64,000 nucleotides of DNA from Pseudomonadota bacterium (GTDB lineage: Bacteria > Pseudomonadota > Gammaproteobacteria > Burkholderiales > Rhodocyclaceae): the NCBI GenBank assembly GCA_018261905.1, contig JAGTRU010000016.1:1-64000 (forward strand), in the 5' to 3' direction. The notes under the pieces were generated by a model. That model was not told where the DNA came from, ran no database searches, and worked only from the letters and a program-made list of their open reading frames with translations. Numbering within the stretch: position 1 is the first letter of the stretch; each line of letters begins with the position of its first letter. The position numbers and the translations under genes are program-made. Shown here one piece after another: positions 62,436 to 64,000 of the stretch.

Positions 62436-62717
62436 ATGAAGATCGATAGTTCATACAAACCAGTTATCCAGCCTCTGGCCAACCGCCCGAAGCCGGCTGC
62501 CAACGCCGAGACGCCGAACACCACTGAGGCGGTCAGCCTCAGCCCGCTGGCCGGAGCGCTCCAGGTTGCCGACAAACCACCGGTTAATTCGGCGCGCATC
62601 CAGGAAATCAAGGATGCCATCGCCCAAGGCCGATTCAAGATCAATCCGGAAGCCATCGCCGGGCGTCTGATCGACACCGCCCGCGATCTGGTAAGCGCGC
62701 AACAGCGTCAGGCCTGA
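62436..62717 (+). CDS. flgM: Anti-sigma28 factor FlgM
   Basis: A 93-residue protein, disordered and Pro/Ala-rich at first, with the sigma28-binding C-terminal half (ARIQEIKDAIAQGRFKINPE, AGRLIDTARDL). It holds FliA inactive until exported through the finished hook. It is itself behind a FliA promoter, giving the classic feedback. Its last base overlaps the flgN ATG. Confidence 0.95.
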   Translation: MKIDSSYKPVIQPLANRPKPAANAETPNTTEAVSLSPLAGALQVADKPPVNSARIQEIKDAIAQGRFKINPEAIAGRLIDTARDLVSAQQRQA

Positions 62718-63181
62718 TGAGCACCGTTGCCCTGGCGCTCGGTTGGGAAATCAAACTGGTAGGTCGCTTTCTCGAAATTTTGCAGAAAGAACAGGAGGCC
62801 CTTAAAAAAGGCAATCCTGCCGTCTTACCCGAGCTTGGCGCGGCAAAATCGGAGCTCATCATCCAACTCAACGGCGCCGAAGACGAACGAAATCGTCTGA
62901 TCGGCGGCAGCCCCGAGGTGGTTGACCGCAATTCCATGCAGCGCTGGCTGGATAACAACCCGCAGGCAACCCAGTGTCGCGACCTTTGGCACAAGCTACT
63001 GGAACTCGCCCGGGAAGCCAAGCTGATGCATGAACTGAACGGCCGGCTATTGGCCTTGCACTTGCGCCAGACCGGCGACGCCCTCGCCATCCTGACCAAA
63101 CGGAATCAGGAAAACACCATTTACAGCAGCGACGGCCAGACCACCACCTACACCGGCAGCCGGATCGTAGACTCGGCCTGA
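62717..63181 (+). CDS. flgN: FlgK/FlgL export chaperone FlgN
   Basis: A 154-residue helical protein following flgM with a 1-bp overlap. It has the FlgN-type N-terminal helix (FLEILQKEQEALKKGNPAVL) and a Gln/Asn-rich end. It escorts FlgK and FlgL to the export gate. Call from synteny and fold character. Confidence 0.9.
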   Translation: MSTVALALGWEIKLVGRFLEILQKEQEALKKGNPAVLPELGAAKSELIIQLNGAEDERNRLIGGSPEVVDRNSMQRWLDNNPQATQCRDLWHKLLELAREAKLMHELNGRLLALHLRQTGDALAILTKRNQENTIYSSDGQTTTYTGSRIVDSA

Positions 63182-63189
63182 CTCGCTAT

Positions 63190-63978
63190 TCAGCGCGCCG
63201 CTCCGTCGTCGGCAGCCTTGATTTCCATCGGCTCTTCCGGACGGTTGGAATCGATCAGGATACTCACCCGACGATTGCGTGCCCGCCCTTCCGGGGTGGT
63301 ATTGGTTTCAACCGGACGTGTCTCACCATAACCGATTGCCGTTAGGCGCTCCGCTCCTACTCCACCATCGTTAAACAGCCGCAATACGGTTGTCGCCCGC
63401 ATGGCGGAGAGTTCCCAATTGGACGGAAACTGCGGCGTCGAGATCGGCACATTGTCGGTATGGCCTTCGATGGTGATCGGGAAGTCGGTACTCGCCAGCA
63501 CCTGCGCGATCGCCCCCATGGCGCTGCTCGAGGCCGGCTGCAATTTCGCCTGCCCGGCCGGGAAGAGAATGCTGTCGTTGATTTCGATGGTGACGCCGCG
63601 ACTGGTCTCCAGCAACCGGACCTTGCCCTGCGCCACCAATGGCTGCAAGGCGTCCATGATGCTGCTGGCGACGTTTTTCATCCGCTGCCGCTGTTCGACC
63701 TTTTTCTGCTCCGGCAATTTATCCGGTTTCAGCACCGGTCGCGGCGGGATCGGTGGCGCCCCCTGGAGCACCGCCATCGGTTGCCCCCCGGTTTCGCCGG
63801 TAGTGTTCTTGAAAGCGTTGGTCAGCGAATTGGATAACACCTTGTACTTCCCCTCGTTGACCGAAGAGATCGCGTACATGACGACAAAGAACGCAAACAG
63901 CAGGGTTATGAAATCGGCATAGGAAACCAACCAGCGATCATGATTCTCGTGCTCCTCGGGACGCTTCTTGCGCGCCAT
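63190..63978 (-). CDS. motD: Flagellar motor stator protein MotD (MotB family)
   Basis: A 262-residue MotB-type stator subunit. A basic N-terminus precedes one membrane helix with the proton-binding aspartate (WLVSYADFITLLFAFFVVMY), then a Pro-rich plug and linker, then an OmpA-type peptidoglycan-binding domain (ITIEGHTDNVPISTPQFPSN, NWELSAMRATTVLRLF). The start overlaps the stop of the gene upstream (TGATG), the usual motCD coupling. It converges on flgN with 8 bp between. Confidence 0.9.
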   Translation of the reverse strand: MARKKRPEEHENHDRWLVSYADFITLLFAFFVVMYAISSVNEGKYKVLSNSLTNAFKNTTGETGGQPMAVLQGAPPIPPRPVLKPDKLPEQKKVEQRQRMKNVASSIMDALQPLVAQGKVRLLETSRGVTIEINDSILFPAGQAKLQPASSSAMGAIAQVLASTDFPITIEGHTDNVPISTPQFPSNWELSAMRATTVLRLFNDGGVGAERLTAIGYGETRPVETNTTPEGRARNRRVSILIDSNRPEEPMEIKAADDGAAR

Positions 63979-64000
63979 CAGAGCAAATATCCGAGGAGAC
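63978..64000 (-). CDS. motC: C-terminal codons of the gene before motD (probable motC)
   Basis: Only seven sense codons plus stop are in the window (ending ...LLGYLL). The TGA overlaps the motD ATG. MotC/MotA is the expected partner from known motCD pairs; the sequence itself is too short to show it. Confidence 0.45.

Overview
The window is a flagellar and flagellin-decoration locus from a high-GC, polarly flagellated betaproteobacterium. Gene content and order, the FlrBC/sigma54 plus FliA/sigma28 control logic, MotD and FlgM/FlgN point to a Rhodocyclales-type organism (Dechloromonas/Azonexus-like). The taxonomic call is inference from gene content; no marker gene such as rRNA is present.

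Layout. (1) 1-8418, minus strand: the N-terminal 2,806 codons of a giant repeat protein running off the left edge. It is built almost entirely of an 8-residue unit of the form LTTxQVAA and carries higher-order 417-bp repeats. A strong FliA (sigma28) promoter precedes it, which places it in the late flagellar regulon. (2) 8.6-12.2 kb: an orphan ParA-like ATPase, an IclR-type regulator, an unusual tRNA-Thr(UGU) and a GGDEF diguanylate cyclase. (3) 12.2-27.2 kb, plus strand: a tightly packed glycosylation island. It encodes a SPINDLY-type O-GlcNAc transferase, a TPR/GT9-like protein, a sugar aminotransferase, a hexapeptide acyltransferase, an AMP-forming acyl ligase, an acyl carrier protein, a Gfo/Idh/MocA oxidoreductase, a GT2-radical SAM fusion, a methyltransferase and a 1,238-residue multi-domain glycosyltransferase. 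Its position just before the flagellins suggests flagellin glycosylation with an acylated amino sugar. (4) 27.3-30.0 kb: three flagellin units. The first two are fused in one frame and both lose the canonical C-terminus at the same codon; the third is intact.

(5) 30.0-35.2 kb: flaG, fliD, fliS, a fliT-like gene, a second fliK-like gene, an flhB-C-terminal paralogue and a YcgR-type brake. (6) 35.2-38.2 kb, minus strand: flrB-flrC-fliE, with a sigma54 promoter between flrC and fliE. (7) 38.2-49.2 kb, plus strand: fliF to fliR, covering the MS ring, switch, export ATPase, hook-length control and export gate. (8) 49.2-61.5 kb, minus strand: a small lipoprotein gene, then (reading from the promoter) flgB, C, D, E, F, G, H, a second flgE-like gene, I, J, K, L. 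A sigma54 promoter lies before flgB and a sigma28 promoter before flgK. (9) 61.7-63.2 kb, plus strand: flgA and sigma28-driven flgM-flgN. (10) right edge, minus strand: motD and the last codons of a probable motC.

The genes encode structural parts (rod, rings, hook, filament, cap), export parts, the two-tier regulators and a c-di-GMP brake. The promoter elements read directly from the sequence give an early/middle tier (sigma54: flgB and fliE, possibly fliF) and a late tier (sigma28: flagellin, flgK, flgM and the giant repeat protein). flhA, flhB, flhF, fliA, the FlrA master regulator and the chemotaxis genes are not in the window.
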